Shown here: in pieces, positions 25,226 through 34,554 of the stretch
Position numbering within the stretch: position 1 is the stretch's first letter
How the letters are laid out: the number at the start of each line of letters is the position of its first letter
Assembly: GCA_964387025.1 (NCBI GenBank)
Contig: CAYLUZ010000010.1
Span: 53,148 to 117,147 of the forward strand
DNA: 64,000 nucleotides
From: PNON01 sp964387025
GTDB lineage: Bacteria > Chloroflexota > Anaerolineae > Anaerolineales > Anaerolineaceae
Reading direction: 5' to 3'
Notes under the pieces: model-generated
Database searches by the model: none
What the model saw: only the letters and a program-made list of their open reading frames with translations
Told to the model about the DNA's origin: nothing
Program-made: the position numbers and the translations under genes

Positions 25226-25963
25226 TCAGGCAATATTCTGGCGGAGGCTGTCGAGTTTGCCTAAAACCGAACCGTCGATCAATTTATCGCCCACTTTGAT
25301 CACCAGACCGCCCAGGATAAATGGATCCACGTGATAATCCACCTTGACCTCTTTGCCAGTTTTCGCAAAAACATCTTTTTGCAAAATTGTTTTTTCTTCC
25401 GGGGTGAGGGGTAAAGCGCTGGTCACCACGGCATCAGCTGCTTCGAGCTTTACATCATCCAATAAGGTCAGTTTTCCGGCTTTTACACCAGAGAAGAATT
25501 CAGCCAGTAAAGCACGCTGTCGTTTTTCATCCAGGGAATCGCCCACCAATTTTTGTGCAGCGGCGATCGCCAGGGCTGCAACCTGGCTGCGCAGTTCTCC
25601 CAGCATCTTGTCGCGATCCTGTACTGCTTCTGCCATCGCGACTTCTTTTGCCTTTGCGATCTCTTCATCGGCTTTTTGTTTCAAGTCCTTGATGGTAGTT
25701 TCGGTTCGGCTGGAAGCGTCACGAATAATAGCACCGGCTTGCGTTTGTGCGTCCGCAATGATCTTTGCCGCTTGAGTCTCAGCATTCGCTCTGGCAGCAG
25801 AAGCCACACGGGCATCTTCCAACCCTTTGGCTATTGCCTGGCGGCGTTTATCAAGCATATTGATGATCGGTTTATAAACCCAGGCACGTAAAACAATAAA
25901 TAGAATCGCAAAGTTTGCGATCTGGATGATCAAATAACCAAGATTTAATCCAAGCTTATCCAA
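25226..25963 (-). CDS. atpFH: ATP synthase b-delta fusion subunit
   Basis: 245 aa. The N-terminal part is a b subunit: a membrane helix (about 8-28, IQIANFAILFIVLRAWVYKP) and a long charged coiled coil (about 35-155, rich in A/E/K/Q). The C-terminal part from about 160 continues as the C-terminal domain of delta (OSCP): LTPEEKTILQKDVFAKTGKE and the hallmark GGLVIKVGDKLIDGSVLGKL. Most of the helical N-terminal delta domain is missing or merged into the b helix. It would form the peripheral stalk holding F1 still. TTG start with GGAGGA 6 nt upstream. F1 genes atpA, G, D and C do not follow: murE does. Confidence 0.9.
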   Translation of the reverse strand: MDKLGLNLGYLIIQIANFAILFIVLRAWVYKPIINMLDKRRQAIAKGLEDARVASAARANAETQAAKIIADAQTQAGAIIRDASSRTETTIKDLKQKADEEIAKAKEVAMAEAVQDRDKMLGELRSQVAALAIAAAQKLVGDSLDEKRQRALLAEFFSGVKAGKLTLLDDVKLEAADAVVTSALPLTPEEKTILQKDVFAKTGKEVKVDYHVDPFILGGLVIKVGDKLIDGSVLGKLDSLRQNIA

Positions 25964-25984
25964 GGTATTCCTCCAGTCGAATAA

Positions 25985-26221
25985 TTAAAGAACGAAGAGC
26001 ATCAAGAAAGCAATGACCAGACAATAAATGGCGATTGCTTCAGAGAACGCAATACCAAGGATCATGTTCACAAGCAGATTACCATATGTATCTGGATTGC
26101 GGGCCATACCTTCCAAAGCACCCTGAACGCTCAATCCGATACCAATACCAGCGCCTGCTGCACCGATCATGGCTAAACCTGCTCCGATAAATTTTGCTGC
26201 AAAAACGATGTCACCTGTCAT
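25985..26221 (-). CDS. atpE: ATP synthase subunit c
   Basis: 78-aa hairpin that assembles into the rotating c-ring. Helix 1 carries GAGIGIGLSVQGALEGMARNP and helix 2 has the ion-binding glutamate in GIAFSEAIAIY. The Gln in helix 1 and the Ser/Thr next to Glu that mark sodium-binding rings are absent, so proton coupling is expected. Strong ribosome binding site GGAGGAGG. Lies between atpB and the b-delta gene. Confidence 0.97.
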   Translation of the reverse strand: MTGDIVFAAKFIGAGLAMIGAAGAGIGIGLSVQGALEGMARNPDTYGNLLVNMILGIAFSEAIAIYCLVIAFLMLFVL

Positions 26222-26267
26222 GATTTATAACCTCCTCCATTAATGATGGATAATATCAAATTAGTAA

Positions 26268-27257
26268 TTACGCTTCAGCATGTTCTTCACTGCCATGGCC
26301 ATGCGTGGCCATTGACATAAAAACCATGGTTAACATACCAAATACAACTGCCTGGATCAAACCGATGAAGAATTCAAACAACAATATTCCGGATTGGATC
26401 CACGAAGCTCCCGCTGGCAAAATTGAACCTACCAGGAATAACAGAACTGAACCTGCAAAGATATTTCCGAACAACCTGAAGGAGAAAGATAGCAATTTGG
26501 AAAGTTCAGAAATTAACTCTAGGATGGAGATCAACAAGTCCATCAGTCCAAATGCTGGTTTCTTAAACAGGGTCGTAAAATTTAAGAACTTCGAAAAATA
26601 GCTGAAACCTTGAGCTCGTAATCCAATTACCTGGGTCATAACCACAGAGACGATTGCCAGTGCTACTGTGAAGTTCAGGTCTGTTGACGGTACTCTCACA
26701 TACGGAACGATATTGTATCCCTGTCCTTCAGCTACCGTTCCACCTTTTACTATGGCTGCTATCCCGCTGGTGATATCCTTCAGAAGATAACCATGGGCAC
26801 TTGGTTCGATCTTTCCAATACTATCGACACCAGGTATTAATTCCAACCAGTTGGACATCAGAACCATTAATGTGATCGTGGCAAAGTAAGGAAAAATAGT
26901 CTTAGTCCATTTGCCTGCTGTTGATTCTGTCAGGTTATAAAGAGCTTCCAGCAGTGCTTCAACTGCACCGGAGATGCCCTTCGGCACCATTTCGCCGCTC
27001 TTCGTGGCTGAACGCACCATCAATGCCATTGCTATAAGGATAATATCCACGATCAAAACAGCGACCAAAGTATTTGTCGGTATAAATTCACCAATAATTG
27101 GCAGAGTGAATAACGGGTGCTCGGTGAGTTTTTCCGGAGCAACCTGTATGTGCGGACTGATTGCCGGGAAGAAGCTGGCTCCTACTATAGCTAATGCCAT
27201 AAAAAGGAAGACAAACCAGCGGTTTACGCCCCAGCGCCATTTTCGCTTATTCTCCAA
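26268..27257 (-). CDS. atpB: ATP synthase subunit a
   Basis: 329 aa, five to six membrane helices, forms the half-channels beside the c-ring. The essential Arg is in SFSFRLFGNIFAG. An extended loop of about 45 residues between helices (around PSAHGYLLKDITSG) and a His-rich end (HGHGSEEHAEA) lengthen it beyond the common 240-270 aa, as in other Chloroflexi-type subunits. It begins at TTG 27257 behind GGAGGAAAAAAACC, inside the end of atpI (11-bp overlap). Confidence 0.96.
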   Translation of the reverse strand: MENKRKWRWGVNRWFVFLFMALAIVGASFFPAISPHIQVAPEKLTEHPLFTLPIIGEFIPTNTLVAVLIVDIILIAMALMVRSATKSGEMVPKGISGAVEALLEALYNLTESTAGKWTKTIFPYFATITLMVLMSNWLELIPGVDSIGKIEPSAHGYLLKDITSGIAAIVKGGTVAEGQGYNIVPYVRVPSTDLNFTVALAIVSVVMTQVIGLRAQGFSYFSKFLNFTTLFKKPAFGLMDLLISILELISELSKLLSFSFRLFGNIFAGSVLLFLVGSILPAGASWIQSGILLFEFFIGLIQAVVFGMLTMVFMSMATHGHGSEEHAEA

Positions 27258-27543
27258 GGTTTTTTTCCTCCTGTTTCGTTTTCAGTGTTGTTTCCAATTT
27301 CATTTTCTTCATCGCTGTTCGCACAATAACGATCATAAGAATAAGGCTTACCGGTATGCTTACAACGATCAACCCAATTGTAAACCATGGTTTGGTATTG
27401 AACTGCTGGTCTATATAAAGTCCTAATAGAAGGGCTGCAATGATGATCACCAGGGTAACGCACCCGACCTGGCTGACAATTCCCACCAGCGTGAGATTAA
27501 GCAGCTTCTGCTTATTCGTTATCGGCTCTTTTTCGGAGTTCAT
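27247..27543 (-). CDS. atpI: AtpI/AtpZ-like ATP synthase assembly protein
   Basis: 98 aa with two hydrophobic helices (about 20-45 and 52-75) joined by a short YIDQQFNTKPW loop, and a charged C-terminus. Size, topology and position just ahead of atpB match the AtpI/AtpZ family, thought to help c-ring assembly or magnesium supply. Overlaps atpB by 11 bp. Begins 32 bp after the nuoN stop, which links the complex I and ATP synthase genes into one transcript. Sequence conservation in this family is weak, so the call rests partly on context. Confidence 0.75.
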   Translation of the reverse strand: MNSEKEPITNKQKLLNLTLVGIVSQVGCVTLVIIIAALLLGLYIDQQFNTKPWFTIGLIVVSIPVSLILMIVIVRTAMKKMKLETTLKTKQEEKNLGE

Positions 27544-27575
27544 TAGTGTCTCATTATACCAAATCGGAGAAAACC

Positions 27576-29030
27576 TTAAAACATGCTTGCGACTGCCCCA
27601 TAGGATAAATAAAACCAGGGGGAGAATATTATACCAATCACCACTATTCCGACCACAGAAATAATAATTGCCATCTTTGCTGACCCGGCTATGACCACCG
27701 GCTCTTCATCACCTTCACTCCGATTCAGGTAAACCACCTTTAGAACCACCAGGTAGTAGTAGAGTGCTATGATCGAATTCAATATACCGATGATTGCCAG
27801 CCAGACCATGTTCACCTGGACCGCCGCAGCAAAAAGGATGATCTTCCCCAGGAAACCAGCAAAGGGAGGTATTCCACCCAGTGATAACAACGCTGCCAAA
27901 AGTGCCAGGGCCAAGGCTGGAGAACGTTGTGAAAGACCGGCGTAGTCTTTGATCTCGTCTGATCCAATAGCCTTACCGATAATGGTTACCACACCGAATG
28001 CTGTCAGGTTGGTCACAAGGTAGGCGATGAGATAATAAACTACACCAATGATTCCTATGGGATGGATGGATGCCAACCCGATCAAAATATAACCCGCCTG
28101 GGCAATGGATGAATATGCCAGAAGGCGTTTGATATTCTTCTGGTTCATAGCCTGCAAATTTCCAAAGGTCATACTTGCCACAGCCAGCGCAGCAATGATG
28201 ATGCCCCAAATGGAAGCAACAAAGGGAAATGCGATCACTAATAACCGGATGAGTACAGCAAATCCGGCTGCTTTGGAAGCAGTGGAAAGAAAACCGGCGA
28301 CCGGGCTGGGAGCGCCTTCATATACATCCGGAGCCCAAAAATGGAAAGGTACCGCGGAGATCTTAAAACCAATCCCGATCAGTATCAGGATGATCACGAC
28401 CATTACGGGCACAAAACCCACCTGGTTGGAGGTCAGCATATTCCCAATTTGGTAGAGCTGGGTGGTACCTGTAAAACCAAATAATAGACTGAAACCATAC
28501 AGCATCAGAGCAGAGGTCATTGCCCCGTAGAGCAAGTATTTAAATCCCGCTTCAGCCGACTTTGCATCTTTTCTCAGGAAACTGGCAAGAATATACAATG
28601 GGATGGATGTTGTTTCCACCGCCAGGAATAACATGATCAGGTCTGCTGAAGAAGCCATCAGCGTCATTCCAAGCACGGCGATGATCATGATCAGGTAAAA
28701 TTCGCCTTTCTTCCCGGCTTCTTCATGATTCTTCATCAACAATGATGTGATCACGCCGCCAAACAGGAAGATCAAATCAAATGTAAAAGAAAGCCAATCG
28801 AAACGCAGCATTCCCCCGAAAACCAGTACACCTTTTTGGGGAGGAACAGCAAAGATAAACATAGCGGCACCGATCAGGAGAAATCCAGCGCCAGCGATCC
28901 AGGCCAGTATGCGCCTTCTCTCTCCCCGCCATAGGAGGTCCAGACCTAGAATAACAGCCCCTAATAGGATTAAACCGAGCTGTGGAATGATTACCCGGAG
29001 AATTGATGGATCAAAGCTTCCTGCTGTCAC
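27576..29030 (-). CDS. nuoN: NADH-quinone oxidoreductase subunit N
   Basis: 484 aa, about 14 helices, antiporter-like proton-pumping subunit of complex I. Visible are the TM5 Glu in LFLAVETTSIPLY, the TM7 Lys in GIGFKISAVPFHFWAPDVYEG, the TM8 Lys in FLSTASKAAGF and the TM12 Lys in GIPPFAGFLGKI. The start is GTG 29030, immediately after the stop of the preceding NuoM-like gene, with GGAGGTGTA as ribosome binding site. Confidence 0.96.
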   Translation of the reverse strand: MTAGSFDPSILRVIIPQLGLILLGAVILGLDLLWRGERRRILAWIAGAGFLLIGAAMFIFAVPPQKGVLVFGGMLRFDWLSFTFDLIFLFGGVITSLLMKNHEEAGKKGEFYLIMIIAVLGMTLMASSADLIMLFLAVETTSIPLYILASFLRKDAKSAEAGFKYLLYGAMTSALMLYGFSLLFGFTGTTQLYQIGNMLTSNQVGFVPVMVVIILILIGIGFKISAVPFHFWAPDVYEGAPSPVAGFLSTASKAAGFAVLIRLLVIAFPFVASIWGIIIAALAVASMTFGNLQAMNQKNIKRLLAYSSIAQAGYILIGLASIHPIGIIGVVYYLIAYLVTNLTAFGVVTIIGKAIGSDEIKDYAGLSQRSPALALALLAALLSLGGIPPFAGFLGKIILFAAAVQVNMVWLAIIGILNSIIALYYYLVVLKVVYLNRSEGDEEPVVIAGSAKMAIIISVVGIVVIGIIFSPWFYLSYGAVASMF

Positions 29031-30503
29031 CTATACACCTCCGAGAAGCTGAAGTACATGCTGCACTCCAGACTGTACCATGCCGCTCAATAACGATGGG
29101 AATAAGCCAATGCCGACCATAAACAACGCGAGGATGGCAATGGACACTTTATCGAGGATCTTTATATCGCTTAAGCCAGCTTCGATCTCCGTTGGGATCG
29201 CCCCGAAGAAGACCCTGCTGACGACACGTAAAATATACGCTGCTGTGATGATCACACCAATGATCGCCACGATCGCAGCGATCGGGGATGCCTGCCAGAG
29301 ACCCATGAAGATCGGAAACTCGGCTGCAAAACCGGAGAATCCCGGCATACCCATGGAGACCAACCCGGCGATGATGAACCCGATGGCTGCAAATGGCATC
29401 ACTTTGATCAGGCCGCCCAGTTTTGGAAGCTCACGGGTATGTGCCCTGTCGTATACCATTCCGACTACAGCAAAGAACATAGCCGTCATGACTCCATGCG
29501 AGAACATTTGCATACCTGCGCCTATCAATCCATTCTCATTCAGGCTGGCAAATCCCAGCAAGACCAGTCCCATGTGGGAAACAGATGAAAAACCGATGAC
29601 ATACTTGAAATCCGATTGGATCAAGGCGATTACCGCCCCATAGACTACGTTGATGACTGCCAGAACGATGATCAGTGGCGCCCAGTACCTGGCTCCATCC
29701 GGGAGCAGCATGATTCCAACCCGCAATGCAGCAAATGCACCCACTTTCATTTCCACACCAGCCAGCATCATGGAGATGGCAGTGGGTGCGGCAACATGAC
29801 CATCTGGTGCCCAGGAATGGAACGGAAAAATACCTGCCAAAATTGCGAAGCCGAAGAAAATGAACGGGAACCATATCTGTTGAAACAATGGTGTAAATTT
29901 GACAGTCTCAAGTATGGTCAGGTCAAAGGTATATTGACCGGATTGAGTGTACACAGCCAGTGCACCGACCAACGCGATCACCGAGCCGATGAACAAATAA
30001 AGTGTCAACTTCATGGCGCCGTATTCACGGGTCTTTGGCCAACCCCAGACAGTGATCATCAGGAACTTGGGGAACACTGCTATCTCAAAAAAGAAAAACA
30101 GCATGAACAAGTCCATGGATGCGAAGACGCCAAATACGCTTCCCACCAGGATCAGTAAAAAGCCAAAAAACTCCTTCGGGCGTTCAGTCACGCTCCAGGA
30201 GATCATCACACCGGTACATGCAACGATCCCGGTCAGCAATATCATAGGGGCAGAAATTCCATCTACCCCTACCAGGTAGGAAATTCCCAGTTGCGGCAGC
30301 CAGTTCAGACGCTCGACAAATTGGTAACCTGCCACGTTGATCTGATAGGTAAAGTACACCGCCAATGAAAGCAGCATCGAGAGGGCAGCTGCCGCCAGAG
30401 AGAGGATCTTGATCTCATTTACCCGCTCTTTAGGGAGCAGGAAAATGATCAAACCGGCGATGATGGGTGTAAAAATAATGATCGATAGCACAGGTAACTG
30501 CAT
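29031..30503 (-). CDS. nuoM: Second, divergent NuoM-type subunit
   Basis: 490 aa, about 14 helices, homologous to NuoM/MrpD. It keeps the TM5 glutamate (E140, FFFFEIAVFPK), the TM8 lysine (K253, LAGVEMKVGA) and the TM12 glutamate (GFSGFAAEF). The TM7 lysine of the pumping axis is replaced: FAILAGIFPFHSW has Leu222 where the neighbouring NuoM has FAIKVPVWPFHTW. An extra glutamate (E251) lies two residues before the TM8 lysine. It lies between the canonical nuoM and nuoN. It may be a fourth antiporter-like module of a longer complex I or a modified pump. ATG start. Confidence 0.9.
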   Translation of the reverse strand: MQLPVLSIIIFTPIIAGLIIFLLPKERVNEIKILSLAAAALSMLLSLAVYFTYQINVAGYQFVERLNWLPQLGISYLVGVDGISAPMILLTGIVACTGVMISWSVTERPKEFFGFLLILVGSVFGVFASMDLFMLFFFFEIAVFPKFLMITVWGWPKTREYGAMKLTLYLFIGSVIALVGALAVYTQSGQYTFDLTILETVKFTPLFQQIWFPFIFFGFAILAGIFPFHSWAPDGHVAAPTAISMMLAGVEMKVGAFAALRVGIMLLPDGARYWAPLIIVLAVINVVYGAVIALIQSDFKYVIGFSSVSHMGLVLLGFASLNENGLIGAGMQMFSHGVMTAMFFAVVGMVYDRAHTRELPKLGGLIKVMPFAAIGFIIAGLVSMGMPGFSGFAAEFPIFMGLWQASPIAAIVAIIGVIITAAYILRVVSRVFFGAIPTEIEAGLSDIKILDKVSIAILALFMVGIGLFPSLLSGMVQSGVQHVLQLLGGV

Positions 30504-30514
30504 CTGTCACTCCG

Positions 30515-32023
30515 TTAGTAAAGCATCATGACTGCCTTGTTTATGATTTCAAGGATCCAGGCTGGCCAAATCCCTATCGCCAGTATAAAAACTATCAAAG
30601 GAACCAGGACAAAGATTTCCCTGGTGTTGATCTCAGTTAGGTGCCCCTCCCAGCGGGTATTAAGTGGACCATGCAGTACTTTTCTCAAGGCAATGAGGAC
30701 ATATGCACCCGTAAAGAGTAATCCGATCATACTTAAGGCGGTTGCAACAGTGAACACCGGCCAGGATCCCCGTACTACCAGGAACTCAGAGACAAATCCA
30801 TTCAAACCGGGTAATCCTAGCGAAGCCATGGAAATAAAGAGCAGTAGTCCACCGAATAACGGAACCAGGGTAAAGAGACCCCCCAAATCATCCAGGTTGC
30901 GGGTGTGTGTCCGTTCATAGATGACGCCGACCAGGAAGAACATACCCGCCGAGGACAGACCATGGTTGAACATTTGCAGCACCGCACCGTTCAGTGCCAG
31001 ATGTGCATTTTCAGTTCCTGCCGCAGCAGCCCCAACAGCGATACCCAGGATCACGAAACCCATATGGTTAATGGATGAATAGGCCACCAGTTTTTTAAAG
31101 TCCTTTTGGCCGAATGCTGCAAATGCCCCGAAGATGATGGCCATTGTCGCCAGGAAAGCTAGTGCCCCGGCAAAGAATTTTGCTTCCACCGGAAAGAGTG
31201 GCAGCACCAGGCGCAGGAAACCATAAGCACCTAGTTTGAGTAGTACACCCGCCAGGATCATCGATCCGGGTGTCGGCGCTTCAGTGTGCGCATCGGGCAG
31301 CCAGGTGTGGAACGGCCAGACAGGCACTTTTATGGCAAAAGCCACCACGAATGCCCAGAATGCTATCGTCTTGATCGTAGCCATCGGAAGCCCGAACAGG
31401 CTGCCTGTTAGTCCCGGCCAGGTAGTAAACAATTGCGGCAGGTCAAATGTGCCTGAAATCGCCCCGATCAACTGGATGGAAAGCAGAAGCCCCAATGATC
31501 CGGCCATGGTGTACAGAATGAATTTCAAAGAGGCATAGTTTCGATTTTCCCCGCCCCACTGGTTGATAAGGAAGTACATCGGCACGAGGCCAATTTCCCA
31601 GAAAACAAAGAAAAGCAGCAGGTCCAGGGAAACAAAAACACCCAGCATGCCGGTTTCCAGAAACAGGAACAACATCATATAGGGCTTGATGCGTTCTTTA
31701 ATGGAGAAAGATGCCAGGAGAGCCAGAGGGGTTAGTAAGGTGGTTAGCAGGACCATCGGCAGTGAAATGCCATCAACTCCAAGGTGATAAGTCGAAGCAA
31801 TGGACGGGAACCAGGCTGCCTGCTCCTGGTATTGGAAACCTGGCAGGTCAGGTTTGAATCCTGTCCACATAATCACAGTGAACAGCAACGGCAGAAGGCT
31901 GAACAGGAAAGCTGCCCACTTTATCAACTTCTCCTTACTATTCGGTAAAAAGAAGATGACAGCTGCAGCAGCAGTTGGCAGGAATAAGATCAGCGTGAGA
32001 ATGTGTCGTACGATGAAATCCAT
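30515..32023 (-). CDS. nuoM: NADH-quinone oxidoreductase subunit M
   Basis: 502 aa, about 14 helices, antiporter-like proton-pumping subunit of complex I. The key residues are all present: TM5 glutamate (E143, FFVFWEIGLVPMY), TM7 lysine (K232, FAIKVPVWPFHTWLPDAH), TM8 lysine (K263, LAGVLLKLGAYG) and TM12 glutamate (LPGLNGFVSEF). The start at ATG 32023 is chosen because GGAG lies 6 nt upstream; an in-frame TTG at 32035 would add four residues and destroy that spacing. Follows nuoL by 21 bp. Confidence 0.96.
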   Translation of the reverse strand: MDFIVRHILTLILFLPTAAAAVIFFLPNSKEKLIKWAAFLFSLLPLLFTVIMWTGFKPDLPGFQYQEQAAWFPSIASTYHLGVDGISLPMVLLTTLLTPLALLASFSIKERIKPYMMLFLFLETGMLGVFVSLDLLLFFVFWEIGLVPMYFLINQWGGENRNYASLKFILYTMAGSLGLLLSIQLIGAISGTFDLPQLFTTWPGLTGSLFGLPMATIKTIAFWAFVVAFAIKVPVWPFHTWLPDAHTEAPTPGSMILAGVLLKLGAYGFLRLVLPLFPVEAKFFAGALAFLATMAIIFGAFAAFGQKDFKKLVAYSSINHMGFVILGIAVGAAAAGTENAHLALNGAVLQMFNHGLSSAGMFFLVGVIYERTHTRNLDDLGGLFTLVPLFGGLLLFISMASLGLPGLNGFVSEFLVVRGSWPVFTVATALSMIGLLFTGAYVLIALRKVLHGPLNTRWEGHLTEINTREIFVLVPLIVFILAIGIWPAWILEIINKAVMMLY

Positions 32024-32044
32024 CGCTTGCTCCAAAGAATCAGA

Positions 32045-34225
32045 CTATATCAAAATATAGATGACCGCGAAAAGGATCGCGGAAAATACCATCACTGCTG
32101 TGATCGTGACTACCATATATTGCTGTAATTTACCGGATTGCATCGGGCTGATGGCACCGCCCAGGTTCTTCACTCCACCCGCGAGACCATCCCCGCCCAT
32201 ATTGATGACCGGGACATCAAAATTCGACCTGACGATTCGTCCCAACCAGAGGAAGAAGCGGGCGATCCCGTGGAGTGCGCCATCGATGACGATCTTATCC
32301 ATCCACAGGCTGGTAAAGACTTCTGATACCCATTCCGCCGGTCGAATGATAATCTTCTGGTAGAACTCATCTACATAATATTTATTCTGCAGAAGTGTAT
32401 AAACTCCACCAAGCTTGCTTTGCAGTGGATCTTTTTGGGTTTTGACTGATCTATAAACCAACCAGCCTAATCCCAAACCGCCCAGCGAAACCACAACAGA
32501 AACAAGAAGAGGAATCACATTGAAGGCAGCCACGTGTTCCACCTCGCCCAGCATGCTGCCGGTAAATTTCTCAAACCAGTTGGGGATAATACCACCCAAT
32601 CCGGGGAAGTTTTCCGGAATGCCGGACCATCCCGCTCCAACTGCAAAGATAGACAGGATCACCAGCGGCAGAGTCATCGTCCACTTTGTTTCCTGGGCAT
32701 GCTCCGCTGATTTGGTGCGTGGTGTACCGAGGAATGTGAGCGTGATCTGGCGCATGGTATAAAACGCAGTTAATAATGCGGCCAAAGCCAGGACAATAAA
32801 TACAACTGTCTGTCCGCCTTTGAACGCGCCGGAGAGAATCTCATCCTTGGACCAGAACCCGGCGGTGATCAATGGGAACCCGGAAAGGGCGAACCCGCCG
32901 ATCAGGAACGTCCAGAAAGTAACCGGCATCTTTTTGCGCAGCCCGCCCATGTTCAGCATATTCTGCGGGTCGACTTCCTCGCCGGTATGCAGAACCCCGT
33001 GTTCCATGCCGTGAATGACCGACCCGGAACCGAGGAACAGCAGAGCTTTGAAAAAGGCATGTGTTACCAAATGGAAAATTGCTGCCGAGTAAGCACCGAT
33101 TCCCACCGCGGCGATCATATACCCTAATTGGGAAATGGTGGAAAATGCCAGCACACGTTTAATGTCATTTTGCGAAACTGCTATGGTTGCTGCGAAGAGG
33201 GCGGTGAATGCCCCGACCGCACCAACCACCAGCATGGCTGGCGTCAATGCGCCTCCCGGTTCCCAACCGGCTGTAAGCAGCGGGAAGATGCGAATGGAGA
33301 GGTAAACACCTGCAGACACCATGGTAGCCGCGTGGATCATGGCAGAGACCGGTGTGGGTCCTTCCATGGCATCCGGCAGCCAGACATGCAGGGGGAACTG
33401 GGCAGATTTGCCAATGGTCCCGATAAACAGCAACAGGCCGATCGCACCTGCGGTGGAAAGCCCGAGGATGCCGGAAGATGTGGATGCAAGGCGTTGTAGT
33501 AATTCCGGATTTGCAAAAATCTCACGATAATTCAAAGTGCCGGCTGTGGTATAGAGGAAGGCAATACCCAGCAGCATGAAAACGTCCCCTACCCGGGTGG
33601 TCATAAAGGCTTTCATGGCTGCCTTCTTGGCTGAATCCTTTCCATACCAGAAACCGATCAGCAGGTAGGAACACAGCCCCATGATCTCCCAACCGACATA
33701 CAACAGCAGCAGATTATCACAGACCACCAGCAGGTACATGGCGAAGGCAAACAGGCTTAGGAAGGCAAAGAAGCGGGAATACATCGGTTCAACGGATGGA
33801 ACCCGATGGGAATGCCCGTCTGAACCGGTGATGGTCGCTCCGTGTGGAGGCAGGCCGGCAAGGTCATGGTCACCTTTGGGTGACCCGAAGTTCTGGTACC
33901 CTACGCTGTAGATGAAGATCATCAGGATAGTCCAGGACACGAAGAATAGCACGACGGCAGTGAGATTATCGACCTGCACCCCGATCTGCAAGTATCCTGT
34001 ACCGGTGGGCAGCCAGTTGATCGCGCTTCGTATGGGTTCTTCCGCAAGGTGTGGTTTGGTGACAGCAGTAACGAAAGTGATCATGCTCAACAGCCAGGAA
34101 ATAGCCGCAGCGCAAATCGCAATGGTGTGGCTAAAGGCTTTGGACCGGTTCGTAAACAGGACAATGAGAATAAATGCCAATAGCGGCGGGAGTGGAATTA
34201 ACCAGACTAATGTTTCAGGTGTCAT
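32045..34225 (-). CDS. nuoL: NADH-quinone oxidoreductase subunit L
   Basis: 726 aa: about 14 antiporter helices plus the long C-terminal region that in complex I forms the lateral helix HL and a final membrane helix (last 25 residues, VVTITAVMVFSAILFAVIYI). Motifs: GWEIMGLCSYLLIGF with the TM5 Glu, GTIGKSAQFPLHVWLPDA with the TM7 Lys, MIHAATMVSAGVY and GFWSKDEIL with the TM12 Lys-Asp. It is longer than the roughly 610-aa E. coli protein. The extra length is partly in the cytoplasmic loop around 120-145 and in the lateral region. A longer lateral helix would be needed to span an additional antiporter subunit. Confidence 0.96.
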   Translation of the reverse strand: MTPETLVWLIPLPPLLAFILIVLFTNRSKAFSHTIAICAAAISWLLSMITFVTAVTKPHLAEEPIRSAINWLPTGTGYLQIGVQVDNLTAVVLFFVSWTILMIFIYSVGYQNFGSPKGDHDLAGLPPHGATITGSDGHSHRVPSVEPMYSRFFAFLSLFAFAMYLLVVCDNLLLLYVGWEIMGLCSYLLIGFWYGKDSAKKAAMKAFMTTRVGDVFMLLGIAFLYTTAGTLNYREIFANPELLQRLASTSSGILGLSTAGAIGLLLFIGTIGKSAQFPLHVWLPDAMEGPTPVSAMIHAATMVSAGVYLSIRIFPLLTAGWEPGGALTPAMLVVGAVGAFTALFAATIAVSQNDIKRVLAFSTISQLGYMIAAVGIGAYSAAIFHLVTHAFFKALLFLGSGSVIHGMEHGVLHTGEEVDPQNMLNMGGLRKKMPVTFWTFLIGGFALSGFPLITAGFWSKDEILSGAFKGGQTVVFIVLALAALLTAFYTMRQITLTFLGTPRTKSAEHAQETKWTMTLPLVILSIFAVGAGWSGIPENFPGLGGIIPNWFEKFTGSMLGEVEHVAAFNVIPLLVSVVVSLGGLGLGWLVYRSVKTQKDPLQSKLGGVYTLLQNKYYVDEFYQKIIIRPAEWVSEVFTSLWMDKIVIDGALHGIARFFLWLGRIVRSNFDVPVINMGGDGLAGGVKNLGGAISPMQSGKLQQYMVVTITAVMVFSAILFAVIYILI

Positions 34226-34245
34226 AATGTTCCGTTATCTCCGAG

Positions 34246-34554
34246 TTAGCCCTTTAAGGAGGAAATTTCTTCTGTAACGATAGTCTTTTGTTTCCGGTAC
34301 ACTGCAATGAATATCGCCAAGCCAACTGCAACTTCTGCGGCTGCTGCTGTGATCACTATGATCACGAATACCATTCCTGCCGCATGGACGACATCCACAT
34401 ACCGCCAGAAAGCCAGCAAATTAATGTTGACGGCATTCAGGATCAGTTCCACACCCAACAGCATGGCGATCGCATTCCTGCGTGTAAGTACGCCAAAAAG
34501 GCCGATGCAAACCATACCTGCCGCCAGGATAAGATACCAGGATAATGGAATCAT
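34246..34554 (-). CDS. nuoK: NADH-quinone oxidoreductase subunit K
   Basis: 102 aa, three helices. The two buried glutamates needed for proton coupling are present, in MLLGVELILNAVN and AAAAEVAVGLAIF. The ATG overlaps the nuoJ stop by 4 bp (ATGA), so translation is coupled. MrpC-like fold. nuoL follows after 20 bp. Confidence 0.97.
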   Translation of the reverse strand: MIPLSWYLILAAGMVCIGLFGVLTRRNAIAMLLGVELILNAVNINLLAFWRYVDVVHAAGMVFVIIVITAAAAEVAVGLAIFIAVYRKQKTIVTEEISSLKG

